64,000 bases of DNA from assembly GCA_017535125.1 (NCBI GenBank), contig JAFXUS010000057.1, positions 62,001 through 126,000 on the forward strand, given 5' to 3'. Below the pieces are notes generated by a model. That model did no database searches. It worked only from the letters and a program-made list of their open reading frames with translations, and had not been told where the DNA came from. Made by a program: the position numbers and the translations under genes. Origin of the DNA: Bacteroidales bacterium. Lineage in GTDB: Bacteria > Bacteroidota > Bacteroidia > Bacteroidales > UBA932. This document shows positions 33,454 through 42,430 of the stretch, piece by piece. The number at the start of each line of letters is the position of its first letter. The first letter of the stretch is position 1.

Positions 33454-36261
33454 CTACTCTTCCGGACGCATCACAAGTTCGATCATGTTGCCGGCGAAGA
33501 ATTCCTGGGCAGCGGCCTGGATCTGGGCCGGGGTCAGGGCGTTCACGGCAGCCTCGTACTCCTTGTCGTAGTCGATGCCGTACTGGACGAAGTTGCGGAT
33601 GCTCCAGTTCCAGTAGGTGTTGCGCTGACGGCTCTCCGGAAGGTTCTTCTGGAGATTCTTCTGCGCCTTGTCGAACTGGTCGGCGGTAGGACCGTTCTCA
33701 GCCAGGCCCTTGAAGCCGGACTTGGCCAGCTCGCGGAGCTTGTCTGCGGACTCGACATTGGTCTGGAAGGCGATCTGCATCACGTGACGCTCGTCGGGCC
33801 TGTGGTCGACCTCGACGCTGCTGCTGGCGCCGTAGGTGCCGCCTTCGTCCTCGCGGAGGGTCTCGGTGTAGAGCATGTCGAGGATGTAGGAGAGGGCGTC
33901 GCAGGCAGCCTCGTCGGCGACGGAGTAAGGCTTCATGGCGTTGTAGGTCTGGACGACCGTGACCATCGGGGTGGCCATCTGGGCCTTGAAGTCATAGATG
34001 CGGTTGGCGCTGGAGATGCCGTCGCCGCGGTAGGAAGCGGCGGTGGCCTTCTTGCCCATCGGCAGGGATCCGGCATACTTGCAGATCAGCGGCAGGACTT
34101 CGTCGACATTGAAGTCGCCCGCGATCACCAGGTTGGCACCGGCCACGTCAGCGAAGAGGCGCTTGTACGTGCTTCCCAGCTGGGCGAGGCTGGCCTTCTC
34201 CACCACGGCGTCATCGATCATGAAGCGGCGCGGGCTGTCATACACATAATCGTAGAGCGCCTTGTTGAGCTTGTAGTTGGACTGGCTCATCAGGTTCGGC
34301 AGGACGGCCTGGATCTGGCTCATGCCCTGGTTGTACTCGGTCTCGTCGAAACGCGGCTGCGTAAGATAGAGATAGAAGAGCTGTAGGCCGACCTCCAGGT
34401 CCTTGACCGTGGAGCTGCCGCTGAAGCCGTGGGTGTACTCGTTGATGTAGGGCGATCCGCTCACCTGTTTGCCGGAGAGCATCTTGCGCACCATCGTGGC
34501 GGGGAACTCCGCGACACCGCTGTTCTGCAGGTAGAGCTGCCAGATGTTGCTGTCGAAGGAGAAGAGCTCCTCGTCGGAGAGCAGGCTGCGGCCGCCTTCC
34601 TTGACGTAGTTCAGCACGATGCGGTCCTTCTCATACTCGGTGGGGAGCAGCCAGACGCGCAGGCCGTTCTTGAGGGTGAAGGTCTTGGAGCCGTAGATGC
34701 CGTCCTTGATCTTGCTGTTCTTGCTGCCCTTGAGGGTGGCGGGATCGAGGAAGGCTTCCGGGATCTCCTCGCCGGCGGCCTGCTCGATCTCGGCGTTCTC
34801 GACGGCGTCGATGATGGCCTGGATCTGCTCGGCGGTCGGGTGGGCGAGGCCTTCCTTCTCAGGAGCCTGGTAGATGACCACGAGGTTCTCGCGGGTGATG
34901 AGCTGCTGGGCCGCCTGGTTGATGGTTTCGGCGGTCAGCATGGGCATCAGCTGCTGGACGAGCTCGTACTCGGCCTGCGGATCCATGACGCGCTCGTTGT
35001 CGAAGAAGTTGTAAATCAACGGCATCACGAACTCGGAGTTGCTGCGGGTCTCGGCCTTCTTGGCAGCCGTCTCGAACTGGGAAAGGATCTCGGTCTTGGC
35101 GCGCTCCACCTCGGCGTCAGTGAAGCCGAAGCGACGGAGTTTCTCCGCTTCCAGCATGCCTGCGGCAAAGGCGTTGAGGGCCTCGCCGTCCTTGCAGGCC
35201 ACCTGCTCGATGACCACGTCGGCCGTCTCGCAGAGGTCGCCGATACCGAAGCCGCCGCTCAGGAACGGAGCGTCCGGCTGGGCGGCGATCTCATTGAGCC
35301 GCTCGTTCATGATGGTGCTCACGATGTCCTCCAGGAGGTCGGTGATCAGGCCGACCGGGGTGCTGTTCAGCATCTCGGGCGTGGCCTCGCTGCGCCAGTA
35401 GGCGGTAATGGAAGTATTGCGGTTCTCCGGATCTGTGAGGATGCCGATGGCCGGCTTCTCGTTGGTCGGGATGGCGATGACGTCCTTCTGCTTGGGGTTC
35501 TCGGCGGCCGGGATGTCGGCGAAGGTGCGCTGGATGCACGCCTCCACGTAGTCCACGTCGATGTCACCCACCACGATGAGGGCCTGCATGTCCGGACGGT
35601 ACCAGGTGTGGTAGAAGTTCGTCAGGCTCTCCGGCTTGAAGGTCTTGAGGTTCTCCTCCGTACCGATGATGGAGGTGGTGGCGTACTTGGTGTCACCATA
35701 TAGATAAGGATTGGACTGCTCGCGCATGCGCCACTGGGCGGTGTTGCGGGAACGCTTCTCCTCCAGGATGACGCCGCGCTCCTTGTCGATCTCCTCCGGA
35801 TCGCAGGTCACGAAGTGGGAGTAGTCGTGCATGATGAGGATGCAGGTGTCCACGACGGTCGGTCGCACCAGGGGAATGTTGTTGAGCAGGTAGATGGTCT
35901 GCTCCACGCCCGTGGAAGCGTTGACGTTGCCGCCGAAGGAGGCGCCGATGCTCTCCAGCCAGTTCAGGATGCCCTTGCCGGGGAAATTCTTCGTGCCGTT
36001 GAAGCACATGTGCTCCAGGAAGTGGGCGAGACCGTCCTGGTCGGGCAGCTCCTGCAGGGCGCCGACGTTGGTGGCCAGGTAGAACTCGGCCCGCTGGGCG
36101 GGCTTCTCGTTGTGACGGATGTAATAGGTCAGTCCGTTGTCAAGCTTTCCGACGCGGACGGCCGGATCGAGGGGGAGCTGCTGCAGCTGCTGCGCGTTCC
36201 CCAAAACAGCAGCGCTGAAGAGCGCTGCTGCAATGAAGAGGAATTTTTTCATTTTGTTCAT
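33454..36261 (-). CDS. M16 family zinc metallopeptidase (two tandem M16 units), secreted
   Basis: About 935 residues with a signal peptide (KKFLFIAAALFSAAVLGNA). The first M16 domain has the inverted zinc motif HFLEH (His80, Glu83, His84) and a distal Glu near DKERGVILEEK. The second half repeats the M16 fold without HxxEH, as in pitrilysin-type single-chain enzymes. It is likely periplasmic or outer-membrane associated and degrades peptides. The ATG at 36261 (or 36252) is chosen at the signal peptide. Promoter TACCTTTG lies at 36282-36289. Confidence 0.93.
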   Translation of the reverse strand: MNKMKKFLFIAAALFSAAVLGNAQQLQQLPLDPAVRVGKLDNGLTYYIRHNEKPAQRAEFYLATNVGALQELPDQDGLAHFLEHMCFNGTKNFPGKGILNWLESIGASFGGNVNASTGVEQTIYLLNNIPLVRPTVVDTCILIMHDYSHFVTCDPEEIDKERGVILEEKRSRNTAQWRMREQSNPYLYGDTKYATTSIIGTEENLKTFKPESLTNFYHTWYRPDMQALIVVGDIDVDYVEACIQRTFADIPAAENPKQKDVIAIPTNEKPAIGILTDPENRNTSITAYWRSEATPEMLNSTPVGLITDLLEDIVSTIMNERLNEIAAQPDAPFLSGGFGIGDLCETADVVIEQVACKDGEALNAFAAGMLEAEKLRRFGFTDAEVERAKTEILSQFETAAKKAETRSNSEFVMPLIYNFFDNERVMDPQAEYELVQQLMPMLTAETINQAAQQLITRENLVVIYQAPEKEGLAHPTAEQIQAIIDAVENAEIEQAAGEEIPEAFLDPATLKGSKNSKIKDGIYGSKTFTLKNGLRVWLLPTEYEKDRIVLNYVKEGGRSLLSDEELFSFDSNIWQLYLQNSGVAEFPATMVRKMLSGKQVSGSPYINEYTHGFSGSSTVKDLEVGLQLFYLYLTQPRFDETEYNQGMSQIQAVLPNLMSQSNYKLNKALYDYVYDSPRRFMIDDAVVEKASLAQLGSTYKRLFADVAGANLVIAGDFNVDEVLPLICKYAGSLPMGKKATAASYRGDGISSANRIYDFKAQMATPMVTVVQTYNAMKPYSVADEAACDALSYILDMLYTETLREDEGGTYGASSSVEVDHRPDERHVMQIAFQTNVESADKLRELAKSGFKGLAENGPTADQFDKAQKNLQKNLPESRQRNTYWNWSIRNFVQYGIDYDKEYEAAVNALTPAQIQAAAQEFFAGNMIELVMRPEE

Positions 36262-36281
36262 CGATTGCTCTATTGCAAGGG

Positions 36282-36289
36282 CAAAGGTA
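36282..36289 (-). promoter_or_regulatory. -7 promoter element TACCTTTG for the M16 peptidase gene
   Basis: Minus-strand TAnnTTTG match about 20 bases before the ATG. Confidence 0.6.
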
Positions 36290-36339
36290 ATCAAAATTTA
36301 TTGAAAAACAACAAAAATTTACTAAAATTTTGCAATTAT

Positions 36340-39300
36340 TTATTCTTTACCAGCCAAGCGCTTGTAGGTGTCCAGGCGAACCTTGGCAAACTCCTCGGTC
36401 TTGGCGAGCAGTTCGGCTGCGCTGTCCGGGAAGAGTTTGTAGAGGGACGCGAAGCGGACCTCGCCCTTCAGGAAGTCCTGGAACTTGCTCCAGTCAGGCT
36501 CCTTGGAGTCGAGCGTGAACGGGTTCTTGCCCTGCTCCTCGAGCGCCGGGTTGAAGCGGTAGAGGTGCCAGTAGCCGCAATCCACGGCGAGCTTCTCCTC
36601 CTTCTGGCTCAGACCCATGCCCGCCTTGAGGCCGTGGTTGATACACGGGGCGTAGGCGATGATCAGGGACGGACCGTCGTAGGCTTCGGCTTCCTTGATG
36701 GCGTTCATGTACTGGACCGGGCTGGCGCCCATGGCGACCTGGGCCACGTAGACGTAGCCGTAGCTCATGGCCATCATGCCGAGATCCTTCTTGCGGATCT
36801 TCTTGCCGGAGGCGGCAAACTTGGCGATCGCGCCGACCGGGGTGGCCTTGGAGGACTGTCCGCCGGTGTTGGAGTAGACCTCGGTGTCGAGCACGAGGAT
36901 GTTGACGTTCTCGCCGCTGGCGAGGACGTGGTCGAGTCCGCCGTAGCCGATATCATAGGAGGCGCCGTCTCCGCCGAAGATCCACTGGCTGCGGGCCGGG
37001 ATGAACTGCTTGAGGGCGAGCAGGCTCTTGCTCACGTCGCAGCCGCACTTCTCCATCATCGGGATGAGCTTGTCGGCCACTTCGCGGGTCACCGCATAGT
37101 CCTTGCGGTTGTCAAGCCACTTCTGGTAGAGTTCCTTCATCTCCGCGCTGCACTTCTTGCACTCGAGACCCTTCTCCATGAGGGAGGCGACGGTCTCGCG
37201 GATGCGGTCGGAGCCGAGGTGCATGCCGAGGCCGAATTCGCAGAAGTCCTCGAACAGGGAGTTCTGCCAGGCGGGGCCGTGGCCGTGCGCGTCGGTGCAG
37301 TACGGGGAAGCGGGGAAGGAGGCGCCGTAGATGGAGGAGCAGCCCGTGGCGTTCGCGATCATCATGTGGTCGCCGAACAGCTGGGTGATGTTCTTGATGT
37401 ACGGGGTCTCGCCGCAACCGGCGCAGGCGCCGGAGAATTCGAACAGCGGCTGCGCAAACTGGGCGGCCTTCATGTTCGACTTCGGATCGAACGGGGTCTT
37501 GTAGCCCACCTTCGCGTTGAGGTAGTCGAAGGCGGCCTGGTCGGCCTCGTGGTCCATGTACGGCTGCATCGAGAGGGCCTTCTCCTTGGCGAGGCAGACA
37601 TCGACGCAGTTGCCGCAACCGGTACAGTCGGCGACGGACACCGCGAGGGCGTACTTGTACTCCTTGAGGTTGGCCTTGCCATCGACGGCCTTGACGCCCT
37701 GGGCGGCCGCAGCGGCGGCCTCGTCGGCGTTCAGCAGGAACGGACGGATGGCGGCGTGCGGGCAGACGAAGGCGCAGGTGTTGCACTGGATACACTTCTC
37801 GCCGTCCCAGACGGGCACGCTCACGGCCACGCCGCGCTTCTCATAAGCGGCAGTGCCGGCGGGCATGGTGCCGTCCTGGTAGGGGAGGAAGGCGCTCACC
37901 GGGAGGGTGTCGCCGGCCTGGGCGTTGACCACGTCGGCGATCTCCTTGACGAACGGGGTCGCGAGGCGGCCGGCGTTCGGGTTGGTGAACTTGGCGTTGA
38001 TGTTCGCCCATTCGGCGGGCACCTTCACCTCGACGTACTCGCCGCCGCGGTCGATGGCCGCGTAGTTCATGTTGACGACGTTCTCGCCCTTCTTGCCGTA
38101 GGACTTGAGGGCGGCGTCCTTCATATACTTGACCGCGTCGTCCGCCGGGATGATGCCGGTAATGCGGAAGAAGGCGCTCTGGAGGATCGTGTTGGTGCGT
38201 CCGCCGAGGCCGATCTCCTGCGCGATCTTGGTGGCGTTGATGATGTAGAGCTTGATCTTCTTGCGTCCGATGACGGCCTTGACGGCGTCCGGGATGCGCT
38301 TGATGGTCTCCTCTTCGCTCCACAGGGAGTTGAGCAGCAGGCTGCCGCCCTCCTTGATGCCCTTCAGGACGTCATACTTCTCGAGGTAGGACGGGACGTG
38401 GCAGGCCACGAAGTCGGGGGTGCCCACCAGGTACGGCGCCTTGATCGGCTTCTTGCCGAAACGGAGGTGCGAGCAGGTGTAGCCGCCGGACTTCTTGGAG
38501 TCGTAGTCGAAGTAGGCCTGGCTGTAGAGGTCGGTGTGCGTGCCGATGATCTTGATGGTGTTCTTGTTGGCGCCGACGGTACCGTCGGAACCGAGGCCGT
38601 AGAACTTGCACTCGGTGGTGCCCTTCTTCACGATGGAGATCTCACCCTTGGTCGGGAGGCTCTTGAAGGTCACGTCATCGACGATGCCGATGGTGAAGTC
38701 GCCCTTCGGGCTCTTGCGCTCGAGGTTGTCATAGACGGCGACGATCTGGGCCGGGGTGGTGTCCTTGGAGGAGAGACCGTAGCGGCCGCCGATCACCAGC
38801 GGGGCGTTCTCCTTGCCCTGGAAGAGGGCGCGCACGTCGAGATAGAGCGGCTCGCCGAGGGCGCCGGGCTCCTTGGTGCGGTCGAGGACCGCGATCTTCT
38901 TGACGGACTTCGGAAGGACCTTGAGGAAATATTTCTCGGAGAACGGACGGTAGAGGTGCACCGTCACGACGCCGTACTTGCGGCCGTGCTCGGAGAGGTA
39001 GTCGATTGTCTCCTTGATGGTCTCGGTCACGGAACCCATGGCCACGATCACGCACTCGGCGTCCTTGGCGCCGTAGTACTCGAACGGACGGTAGGTGCGG
39101 CCGGTCAGCTCGCCGATCTCACCCATGTAGCGGGCCACGATGTCCGGAACGGCCTCATAGACCTGGTTGCGGGACTCGACGGCCTGGAAGTACACGTCAC
39201 CGTTCTGCGCGGTACCGCGGGTCACGGGGGCCTCCGGGTTCAGCGCGCGGGCGCGGAAGTTCTCCAGCGCCTTCTCGCTCACCATCGCCTTCAGGTCCGC

Positions 39301-39870
39301 CTCGTCGATGGCCTCGATCTTCTGGATCTCGTGGGAGGTGCGGAAGCCGTCGAAGAAGTGCAGGAACGGAAGGGAGGACTTGATGGCGGACAGGTGCGCC
39401 ACGGCGGCGATGTCCTGGGCCTCCTGCACGGAGCTGGAGGCGAGCATCGCAAAGCCCGTCTGGCGGCAGGCCATCACGTCCTGGTGGTCGCCGAAGATGG
39501 AGAGGGCGTGGGAAGCCAGGGCGCGTGCGGACACGTGGAAGACGGCCGGAAGCATTTCGCCCGCGATCTTATACATGTTCGGAATCATCAGCAGAAGGCC
39601 CTGGGATGCGGTGTAGGTCGTCGTCAGCGCACCGGCCTGCAGGGAACCGTGAACGGCACCCGCGGCGCCGGCCTCGCTCTGCATCTCGGTGACCTTGACG
39701 GTCTCGCCCCAGAGATTCTTCTTTCCGTGGGCCGCCCATTCGTCCACGTTTTCTGCCATCGTGGAGGACGGCGTGATCGGGTAAATGGCAGCGTGCTCGC
39801 TGAACAGGTAAGCGATGTTGGACGCTGCCTGGTTACCATCACAGGTGATGAATTTCTTTTCTTTAGCCAT
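36340..39870 (-). CDS. nifJ: Pyruvate:ferredoxin (flavodoxin) oxidoreductase
   Basis: 1176 residues, the full single-chain PFOR. Domain order: TPP pyrimidine-binding N-terminus (AAIYPITPSSTMAE), transketolase C-like domain, gamma domain (GRYGLSSKDTTP region onward), a 2x[4Fe-4S] insert (CIQCNTCAFVCPHAA and CTGCGNCVDVCLAKE), and the TPP domain with CAGCGETPY, GDGASYDIGYGG and VYSNTGGQSSKATP. It converts pyruvate and CoA to acetyl-CoA, CO2 and reduced ferredoxin, the main pyruvate-cleaving step in anaerobes. The ferredoxin at 29878 could accept the electrons. It is a single-gene unit. Confidence 0.97.
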   Translation of the reverse strand: MAKEKKFITCDGNQAASNIAYLFSEHAAIYPITPSSTMAENVDEWAAHGKKNLWGETVKVTEMQSEAGAAGAVHGSLQAGALTTTYTASQGLLLMIPNMYKIAGEMLPAVFHVSARALASHALSIFGDHQDVMACRQTGFAMLASSSVQEAQDIAAVAHLSAIKSSLPFLHFFDGFRTSHEIQKIEAIDEADLKAMVSEKALENFRARALNPEAPVTRGTAQNGDVYFQAVESRNQVYEAVPDIVARYMGEIGELTGRTYRPFEYYGAKDAECVIVAMGSVTETIKETIDYLSEHGRKYGVVTVHLYRPFSEKYFLKVLPKSVKKIAVLDRTKEPGALGEPLYLDVRALFQGKENAPLVIGGRYGLSSKDTTPAQIVAVYDNLERKSPKGDFTIGIVDDVTFKSLPTKGEISIVKKGTTECKFYGLGSDGTVGANKNTIKIIGTHTDLYSQAYFDYDSKKSGGYTCSHLRFGKKPIKAPYLVGTPDFVACHVPSYLEKYDVLKGIKEGGSLLLNSLWSEEETIKRIPDAVKAVIGRKKIKLYIINATKIAQEIGLGGRTNTILQSAFFRITGIIPADDAVKYMKDAALKSYGKKGENVVNMNYAAIDRGGEYVEVKVPAEWANINAKFTNPNAGRLATPFVKEIADVVNAQAGDTLPVSAFLPYQDGTMPAGTAAYEKRGVAVSVPVWDGEKCIQCNTCAFVCPHAAIRPFLLNADEAAAAAAQGVKAVDGKANLKEYKYALAVSVADCTGCGNCVDVCLAKEKALSMQPYMDHEADQAAFDYLNAKVGYKTPFDPKSNMKAAQFAQPLFEFSGACAGCGETPYIKNITQLFGDHMMIANATGCSSIYGASFPASPYCTDAHGHGPAWQNSLFEDFCEFGLGMHLGSDRIRETVASLMEKGLECKKCSAEMKELYQKWLDNRKDYAVTREVADKLIPMMEKCGCDVSKSLLALKQFIPARSQWIFGGDGASYDIGYGGLDHVLASGENVNILVLDTEVYSNTGGQSSKATPVGAIAKFAASGKKIRKKDLGMMAMSYGYVYVAQVAMGASPVQYMNAIKEAEAYDGPSLIIAYAPCINHGLKAGMGLSQKEEKLAVDCGYWHLYRFNPALEEQGKNPFTLDSKEPDWSKFQDFLKGEVRFASLYKLFPDSAAELLAKTEEFAKVRLDTYKRLAGKE

Positions 39871-39933
39871 AATAGATTTAAGATAGTTTTAGTATGTTTT
39901 TATTCAAGATTTGCAGATTTTCGCATAATCATA

Positions 39934-39941
39934 CAAATATA
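39934..39941 (-). promoter_or_regulatory. -7 promoter element TATATTTG for nifJ
   Basis: Minus-strand TAnnTTTG match with an A/T-rich leader of about 63 bases. Confidence 0.6.
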
Positions 39942-39998
39942 TAAATATTCCCGCACATAACCTAAAGTCCGGCTGCAAAAATCGAGCAAAAAAAGTTG

Positions 39999-40006
39999 TA
40001 CCTTTG
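39999..40006 (+). promoter_or_regulatory. -7 promoter element TACCTTTG for pdxB
   Basis: Plus-strand TAnnTTTG match 22 bases before the ATG at 40029. Confidence 0.6.
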
Positions 40007-40028
40007 TGTCAAAGGAAAAACCGAATCG

Positions 40029-41201
40029 ATGAAGGTCGTCTGCGACAATAAGATACCCTTCCTGCGCGGTGTGCTGGAACCCTATGCCGAGGTGCTCTAC
40101 CTGCCCGGCGGTGCAACCACGCCCGCGCTGGTCCGCGATGCGGACGCCCTCATCACCCGCACCCGGACGAACTGCGACGCCGCCCTGCTGGCCGGCTCGT
40201 CCGTGAAGGTGATCGCTTCTGCGACGATAGGCTACGACCACATCGACACCGCCTGGTGCGAGGCGCACGGTATCGTCTGGCGCAACGCGCCGGGCTGCAA
40301 TTCCGGCTCGGTGAAGCAGTACGTCGCCACGGTGCTCTGCACCCTGGCGCGCCGCCATGGCCTGGAGCTTGCCGGCATGACGCTCGGCGTCGTAGGCGTG
40401 GGCAACGTGGGGAGCAAGGTGGCCGAGGCGGCCGCCCTGCTGGGCATGCGGGTGCTGCTGTGCGACCCGCCGCGCGCCCGGCGCGAAGGCGGGGAGGCCT
40501 TTGTCAGCCTGGACGAAATCATCGCCGGCAGCGACATCGTGACGCTTCATGTCCCGCTTTCCCGCGAGGGGGAGGACGCCACGTGGCACCTGTTCGACGC
40601 GGCGCGCCTGGCATCCCTGCGCCCCGACCAGTTCCTGATCAATACCTCCCGCGGCCCTGTCGTGGACAACGCGGCGCTCAAGGCCGCCCTGCGGGAAAGG
40701 CGCCTGCGCGGCGCCGTGCTGGACGTCTGGGAAGGCGAGCCGAAGCCGGAACGCGAGTTGATGGAGCTGCTGGACGTGGCCACGCCGCATATCGCGGGCT
40801 ACAGCGCGGACGGCAAGGCGAACGGGACGGCGGCAAGTGTCCGTACGGTCGCCGAGGTGCTGGGCCTGCCGCTATTGGACTGGCGTCCGGCGGCGGTTCC
40901 CGCCCCGGCGCAGCCCCCGGAGTTTACGCTGAATGCCGCCGGAAAGAGCCGCCAGGAGGTCCTTTCCGAGGCACTGCTCCATACCTATGACCCGCTCGCG
41001 GACGACCGCGCCCTGCGGAACTGTCCTTCCGTCATGGCCGGCCCCGACCGGCCATCCCCCGTCATCCGGGGCGACTGCTTCGAGCAGTTGCGCGGCGACT
41101 ACCCGGTACGGCGCGAGCCGGCCGCCTTCACCCTGCGGCTGCAGGGCGGTACGCCCGCATTGGCGGAGACGCTCTCCGCTCTGGGTTTCACGGTTATTTG
41201 A
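40029..41201 (+). CDS. pdxB: 4-phosphoerythronate dehydrogenase
   Basis: 390 residues. It begins MKVVCDNKIPFLRGVL, the typical PdxB start, and has the D-2-hydroxyacid dehydrogenase NAD site VGVGNVGSKVAEAAALLGM, LHVPLSREG, the catalytic Arg in NTSRGPVVD, the Glu in WEGEP and the His in TPHIAGYSADGK. The C-terminal dimerisation extension (about 285-390) separates it from SerA-type enzymes. It performs the second step of the DXP-independent pyridoxal 5'-phosphate pathway. An in-frame start 33 bases upstream overlaps the promoter and is rejected. Confidence 0.93.
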   Translation: MKVVCDNKIPFLRGVLEPYAEVLYLPGGATTPALVRDADALITRTRTNCDAALLAGSSVKVIASATIGYDHIDTAWCEAHGIVWRNAPGCNSGSVKQYVATVLCTLARRHGLELAGMTLGVVGVGNVGSKVAEAAALLGMRVLLCDPPRARREGGEAFVSLDEIIAGSDIVTLHVPLSREGEDATWHLFDAARLASLRPDQFLINTSRGPVVDNAALKAALRERRLRGAVLDVWEGEPKPERELMELLDVATPHIAGYSADGKANGTAASVRTVAEVLGLPLLDWRPAAVPAPAQPPEFTLNAAGKSRQEVLSEALLHTYDPLADDRALRNCPSVMAGPDRPSPVIRGDCFEQLRGDYPVRREPAAFTLRLQGGTPALAETLSALGFTVI

Positions 41202-41233
41202 TCCTGATATCCCGGTTCTTTTCCCTCATAGTC

Positions 41234-41254
41234 ATCCCCGACCTGATCGGGGAT
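41234..41254. repeat. Dispersed 8-5-8 palindromic repeat (copy 3), terminator-like
   Basis: Arms ATCCCCGA and TCGGGGAT around a 5-base loop, preceded by GTC. It lies between the convergent ends of pdxB and fabD and is oriented, as the other copies are, with its ATGAC side facing a gene's 3' end (pdxB). Confidence 0.6.
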
Positions 41255-41257
41255 CTC

Positions 41258-42142
41258 CTACAAGATTTCCACCTCGGCGCCGACTGCGCCGGCAATACGC
41301 TTGACAAGGCCCTGGAGCACCGTTCCGGGGCCGATTTCGCGGAATTCGACGGCACCGTCCGTGAGCATGTTCTTTACCGACTGGGTCCAGCGGACCGGGG
41401 AGGTGAGCTGCTGCAGGAGGTTGTCCTTGATGCGCTTGGGATCCGTCTCCGGGAGGGCGGTGACGTTTTGGTAGATGGGGCAGCGCGGGGTGCGGACCTC
41501 CGTGCGCTCGATGGCCTTGGCCAGCTCCACGCGGGCGGGCTCCATGAGCGGGGAGTGGAAGGCGCCGCTGACGCTCAGCGGGAGGGCGCGTTTCGCTCCG
41601 GCGGCCTTCATCGCTTCGCATGCCTTCGCCACGGCTTCTTTCTCGCCGGAAATGACCACCTGCCCGTCGCAGTTGTAGTTGGCGGGGATCACGACGCCGT
41701 CGATGCCGGCGCAGATTTCTTCGACCTGCTCGTTGCCGAGCGCGATCACGGCCGCCATCGTGCCGGGGACCTTTTCGCAGCATTTCTGCATCTCGCTGGC
41801 GCGGACGGCCACGAGGCGCAGGGCGTCTTCAAAGTCCACGGCGCCGGCGGCCACGAGGGCGGAAAATTCACCCAGGGAGTGGCCGCCGACCATGTCGGGG
41901 GCGGGGAGGCCTTCGGTGCAGAGCGCCGTGACGACGGAGTGCAGGAAGATGGCCGGCTGCGTCACTTTCGTGGCGCGCAGGTCCTCGTCGCTGCCCTCGA
42001 ACATGATGTCGGTGAGGCGGAAACCAAGGATCTCATCGGCCCGCTCCATCAGTGCTTTCGCCTGGGCGTTGCTCTCATAGATTTCCTTTCCCATACCCGG
42101 GAACTGGGACCCCTGTCCGGGGAAGACGTATGCTCTTTTCAT
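41258..42142 (-). CDS. fabD: Malonyl-CoA:ACP transacylase
   Basis: 294 residues. It has MKRAYVFPGQGSQFPGMGKE, the nucleophile Ser89 in VGGHSLGEFSAL, an Arg in RASEMQ, and the catalytic His in SGAFHSPLM. It loads malonate onto acyl carrier protein for fatty acid synthesis. It is a single gene with its own promoter at 42171-42178, and is not in a fab cluster here. Its stop is 3 bases from the palindromic repeat shared with pdxB. Confidence 0.95.
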   Translation of the reverse strand: MKRAYVFPGQGSQFPGMGKEIYESNAQAKALMERADEILGFRLTDIMFEGSDEDLRATKVTQPAIFLHSVVTALCTEGLPAPDMVGGHSLGEFSALVAAGAVDFEDALRLVAVRASEMQKCCEKVPGTMAAVIALGNEQVEEICAGIDGVVIPANYNCDGQVVISGEKEAVAKACEAMKAAGAKRALPLSVSGAFHSPLMEPARVELAKAIERTEVRTPRCPIYQNVTALPETDPKRIKDNLLQQLTSPVRWTQSVKNMLTDGAVEFREIGPGTVLQGLVKRIAGAVGAEVEIL

Positions 42143-42170
42143 TTCAGAAATTCGTTTTTGTATTGCGGCG

Positions 42171-42178
42171 CAAATTTA
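42171..42178 (-). promoter_or_regulatory. -7 promoter element TAAATTTG for fabD
   Basis: Minus-strand TAnnTTTG match about 28 bases before the ATG at 42142. Confidence 0.6.
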
Positions 42179-42189
42179 CAAATTTTAAG

Positions 42190-42197
42190 TATATTTG
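42190..42197 (+). promoter_or_regulatory. -7 promoter element TATATTTG for tRNA-Arg
   Basis: Plus-strand TAnnTTTG match 16 bases before the mature tRNA 5' end, divergent from the fabD promoter. Confidence 0.6.
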
Positions 42198-42213
42198 CAG
42201 TCCATTACGGGAT

Positions 42214-42285
42214 GCCCCTGTAGTTTAATGGATAAAATTTCGGATTCCGGTTCCGACGATAGGCGTTCGATTCGCCTCGGGGGTA
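42214..42285 (+). tRNA. tRNA-Arg (anticodon CCG)
   Basis: A cloverleaf folds by hand. Acceptor GCCCCTG pairs with CGGGGGT (two G-T wobbles). The D arm is GTTT/AAAT. The anticodon stem TCGGA/TCCGA carries loop TTCCGGT, so the anticodon is CCG, reading CGG. The T arm is AGGCG/CGCCT with loop TTCGATT. The discriminator is A; CCA is not encoded, which is usual in Bacteroidetes. A perfect hairpin begins inside its 3' end. Confidence 0.92.
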
Positions 42286-42326
42286 CGAAAAACAGCCTGC
42301 AAATCAGCAGGCTGTTTTTCGTACCC
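42281..42326 (+). terminator. Extended hairpin/terminator overlapping the tRNA 3' end
   Basis: Twenty bases at 42281-42300 pair perfectly with 42307-42326 around a 6-base loop. The stem contains a five-base T run on its 3' side, so the inner part can act as a terminator. The outer part includes the last five bases of the mature tRNA (GGGTA). Confidence 0.75.
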
Positions 42327-42430
42327 GGTACCCTCGATGATTGAGGGGGCGGACCCCCTCAAACTCCCCTGCGTCGGCCTGCAGCCTCCGAATCCCGCAT
42401 TTCGTTCTGATCTTTTCTTATAGGTGTCTG
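42327..42430. other. Intergenic stretch with a GC-rich palindrome
   Basis: It holds a 7-bp inverted repeat (GAGGGGG with CCCCCTC, around 42343-42360) and otherwise no reading frame or promoter match that I can support. It may be leftover DNA from a past insertion at the tRNA gene. Confidence 0.3.

Noticed and set aside
35815..39960. Very long plus-strand open frame (1381 codons) opposite nifJ and the M16 peptidase start
   Set aside because: It is antisense to a clear PFOR gene, rich in Val, Gly, Leu and His with no recognisable domain. Long shadow frames are expected from the codon use of this GC-rich genome.
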